64,000 bases of DNA from Knoellia koreensis (GTDB taxonomy: Bacteria; Actinomycetota; Actinomycetes; Actinomycetales; Dermatophilaceae), in the NCBI RefSeq assembly GCF_013041615.1, contig NZ_JABEPQ010000002.1:186001-250000 (forward strand), read 5' to 3'. A program made the position numbers and the translations under genes. Under the pieces are notes generated by a model. That model ran no database searches. It was given only the letters and a program-made list of their open reading frames with translations, and was not told the DNA's origin. This document shows positions 61,481-64,000 of the stretch, piece by piece; within the stretch, counting starts at the first letter, position 1, and each line of letters opens with the position of its first letter.

Positions 61481-64000
61481 TCAGGCGTTGGCGACCAGCC
61501 CGAGCTCGCTCTCGCTGGCCAGCCCGGGGTGCTTCGGGAGGATGCGCACGGTGTAGCCGAACGACCCGGTGCGCGACAGCGCGAAGTCGCCGGCGTACTG
61601 GTGCCGTCCGCCCTCGTAGGACTCGACGTGGTGCAGTGACTCGGCCTCGACATCCGTGAGCTCGTCGCTCTCGTTCGCGGTGCCGTGGACAACCTGCACG
61701 TCGACCTCGTCGGGTGACAGCGAACCGAGGGACACGTAGGCGCGCACGTGCAGGGTCTCACCGATCTGCGGGCTGTCGCCGACACCGGCCGACTCGACGT
61801 GGTCGACGCGCACCTGCGGCCACGCCGCCTCGACCTTCTCCTTGTAGGCCGCGAGCTCCTTGGCGCCCGGGTAGCCGGGACCGTTCATCGCCCACCCCGC
61901 GCGGGCGGCCGGGGCGTAGAGCTTGATGACGTAGTCGCGGACCATGCGGCTCGCGAGCACCTTGGGGCTGAGCGTCTGCAGCGTGTGGACCATCATCGAC
62001 AGCCAGTTCTGCGGCAGGCCGTCGGCGTCACGGTCGTAGAACCGCGGCGCGACCTGGGTCTCGATGAGGTCGTAGAGGGCAGCCGCCTCGATGTCGTCAC
62101 GGCGCTGCTCGTCCTCGACACCGTCGGCGGTCGGGATGGCCCAACCGTTCTCGCCGTCGTACCACTCGTCCCACCAGCCGTCGAGGATCGAGAGGTTCAG
62201 CCCACCGTTGAGCGCGGCCTTCATGCCGCTGGTGCCACACGCCTCGAACGGGCGCAGCGGGTTGTTGAGCCAGACGTCGCAGCCCGGGTAGAGGTGCTGC
62301 GCCATGGCGATGTCGTAGTTGGGCAGGAAGACGATCCGGTGGCGCACCTCGGGGTCGTCGGCGAACCGCACCATCTGTTGGATGAGCTGCTTGCCGGTCT
62401 CGTCGGCCGGGTGCGACTTGCCCGCGATGACGAGCTGGATCGGGCGCTCCGGGTCGAGCAGGAGGCGCTTGAGCCGCTCGGGATCGCGCAGCATCAGGGT
62501 GAGCCGCTTGTAGGTCGGCACGCGACGGGCGAACCCGATCGTGAGCACGGCGGGGTCGAGGATGTCGTCGGTCCAGCCGAGCTCGGCCGGGCTGGCGCCG
62601 CGCTTCTTCCACGACGCCTTGGTGCGACGGCGGGCCTCGTCGACGAGCTGGGCGCGCATCTCGCGCTTGGTCTCCCAGATCGCCTGGCGCGGCACGTCGG
62701 GGATGCGGTCCCAGGCGTCCTCGCGCTCGATGTCGGTCGTGCCGAGGTGCTTGGCGGCGAGCTCGTAGACGCGACGGTCGACCCACGTCGGGGCGTGGAC
62801 ACCGTTGGTGATGCTGGTGATCGGCACCTCGGCGTCGTCGAAGCCCGGCCACAGCCCGTCGAACATCTCGCGGCTCACGACACCGTGCAGCTGCGAGACG
62901 CCGTTGGCGCGCTGGCCCAGGCGCAGGCCCATCACGGCCATGTTGAAGATGCCGGGCTGCCCGCCGGGGTAGGTCTCGGCGCCCAGCTCGAGCAGCTGCT
63001 CGACCGGCACCCCGGCGACCGCGTTGTCGCCGCCGAAGTGCAGGGTGATGAGGTCGGCGCCGAACCGGTCGATGCCTGCGGGCACGGGGGTGTGCGTCGT
63101 GAAGACCGTTGCGGCACGGACCGCTTCGAGCGCCTCGTCGAAGGAGAGGCCCTCGGTCTGGGTCAGCTCGTGGATGCGCTCCACGCCGAGGAAGCCGGCG
63201 TGGCCCTCGTTGGTGTGGTAGACGTCCGGCGCCGGCGCGCCCGTGAGCCGCGACCACAGCCGCAGCGCGCGCACGCCGCCGATGCCCAGCAGCATCTCCT
63301 GCTGGAGCCGCTGCTCACCGCCACCGCCGTAGAGCCGGTTGGTGATGTTGCGGGCCGCCTCGTCGTTGTCGGGCACGTCGGAGTCCAGCAGCAGCAACGG
63401 AACTCGACCGACCTGGGCGCGCCACACGTGGGCATGCAGCGTGCGGCCACCGGGCAGGGCGAGGGTGACGACGCTCGGGCTGCCGTCCTCTTCGCGCAGC
63501 AGGCTGAGCGGCAGGCCGTCCGGGTCGAGGACCGGGTAGGTCTCCTGCTGCCAGCCGTCGCGGTTGAGGCTCTGCTTGAAGTAGCCGGTCTTGTAGAACA
63601 GGCCGACGCCGACGATCGGCACACCGAGGTCCGACGCGGTCTTGAGGTGGTCGCCGGCGAGGATGCCGAGGCCGCCGGAGTACTGCGGCAGCACCTCGGT
63701 GATGCCGAACTCGGGGCTGAAGTAGGCGATCGACGCGGGTGCGCGGCGGCCGTCGTGGTCGGCGTCCTGGCCGTCCGCCCACGCCTGGTACCACTGCGGC
63801 TGGGTGAGGTAGGCGTCGAGGTCGGCCTTGGCCGCACCCACCGCGGCCGTGAACTCGTGGTTGGCCGCGAGGTCCGCGAGCTCCTGCGGCGAGAGCGCCG
63901 AGAGCAGCCGCACGGGGTCGTGGCGCACCTGCTCCCACTTGGCGGGGTCGATGCGCTGGAACAGGTCGCGCGTCGGCGGGTGCCAGGACCAGCGCAGGTT
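61481..64000 (-). CDS. glgP: alpha-glucan phosphorylase, 5'-truncated at the window edge
   Basis: The frame is open to base 64000; the visible part begins NLRWSWHPPTRDLFQRIDPA, so roughly the first 25 residues are outside. It has 839 visible residues of the short-type glucan phosphorylase family. The PLP-lysine motif is CGTSGMKAALNGGLNLSILD, and the substrate loop IAYFSPEFGITEVLPQYSGG is near the start. It releases glucose 1-phosphate from glycogen or maltodextrin, pairing with GlgX. An internal ATG at 63928 is not the start. It is convergent with the LLM gene across an octamer-pair hairpin. Confidence 0.95.
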   Translation of the reverse strand, partial: NLRWSWHPPTRDLFQRIDPAKWEQVRHDPVRLLSALSPQELADLAANHEFTAAVGAAKADLDAYLTQPQWYQAWADGQDADHDGRRAPASIAYFSPEFGITEVLPQYSGGLGILAGDHLKTASDLGVPIVGVGLFYKTGYFKQSLNRDGWQQETYPVLDPDGLPLSLLREEDGSPSVVTLALPGGRTLHAHVWRAQVGRVPLLLLDSDVPDNDEAARNITNRLYGGGGEQRLQQEMLLGIGGVRALRLWSRLTGAPAPDVYHTNEGHAGFLGVERIHELTQTEGLSFDEALEAVRAATVFTTHTPVPAGIDRFGADLITLHFGGDNAVAGVPVEQLLELGAETYPGGQPGIFNMAVMGLRLGQRANGVSQLHGVVSREMFDGLWPGFDDAEVPITSITNGVHAPTWVDRRVYELAAKHLGTTDIEREDAWDRIPDVPRQAIWETKREMRAQLVDEARRRTKASWKKRGASPAELGWTDDILDPAVLTIGFARRVPTYKRLTLMLRDPERLKRLLLDPERPIQLVIAGKSHPADETGKQLIQQMVRFADDPEVRHRIVFLPNYDIAMAQHLYPGCDVWLNNPLRPFEACGTSGMKAALNGGLNLSILDGWWDEWYDGENGWAIPTADGVEDEQRRDDIEAAALYDLIETQVAPRFYDRDADGLPQNWLSMMVHTLQTLSPKVLASRMVRDYVIKLYAPAARAGWAMNGPGYPGAKELAAYKEKVEAAWPQVRVDHVESAGVGDSPQIGETLHVRAYVSLGSLSPDEVDVQVVHGTANESDELTDVEAESLHHVESYEGGRHQYAGDFALSRTGSFGYTVRILPKHPGLASESELGLVANA

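Overview
The window is a high-GC (roughly 70% by eye), densely packed actinobacterial chromosome segment. Gene content and order fit the Micrococcales, probably near Intrasporangiaceae, but this is inferred from protein character and synteny, not from a search. There is no rRNA, tRNA, CRISPR array, prophage or intact insertion sequence. The one stable RNA gene is a tmRNA. Coding genes fill about 90% of the window, and many are joined by ATGA, GTGA or TGATG overlaps.

Layout. 1-5 kb: a truncated SIMPL-domain gene, thioredoxin, an acetyltransferase, a YgjV-like membrane protein, a PAP2 phosphatase, tmRNA, and an HxlR regulator divergent from a NAD(P)-binding protein. 5-9 kb: pyruvate carboxylase and a CsbD-like protein. 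9-16 kb: a minus-strand division and ribosome-rescue block (prfB, ftsE, ftsX, LytM/M23 peptidase, smpB, DUF2207 protein). 16-19 kb: gluconate permease, gluconokinase and a GntR regulator. 19-27 kb: secreted hydrolase, DinB-like protein, ligA, acyl-CoA synthetase, EamA exporter, MetE-like protein and a YjbR protein. 27.6-31.7 kb: an Asp23/Gls24 envelope-stress cluster of six overlapping genes, divergent from an ECF sigma factor coupled to a further Asp23-type protein. 31.8-43.9 kb: mnmA, a cysteine desulfurase, a secreted subtilase, etfA, etfB, a methyltransferase and a GH57 enzyme, recalling the Mycobacterium tuberculosis Rv3024c-Rv3031 order but interrupted by TetR/SDR, AraC/VOC and YjbR genes. 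43.9-52.9 kb: accessory genes including a GH3 hexosaminidase, an Imm5-like/Arr fusion, a LOG protein, a frameshifted aminotransferase, an acetyltransferase, a methyltransferase and a crotonase. 52.9-64 kb: glgX, an HNH protein, a TRAP-TAXI transporter, an F420/LLM oxidoreductase and the 3' part of an alpha-glucan phosphorylase.

The strongest unexplained signal is at the DNA level. The octamer GTATGCCG/CGGCATAC occurs about 60 times, close to one per kb, where base composition predicts two or three. Copies are balanced between strands, fall in several reading frames (forcing rare TAT and ATA codons), are several-fold denser between genes, and often form head-to-head pairs that make intergenic hairpins. 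This matches the organisation of DNA-uptake sequences in Neisseria and Pasteurellaceae, although other DNA-binding roles remain possible. Two further small repeat families are present: a 59-bp dyad (two copies) and a roughly 62-80 bp palindromic element sitting in ATGA gene junctions (two copies).
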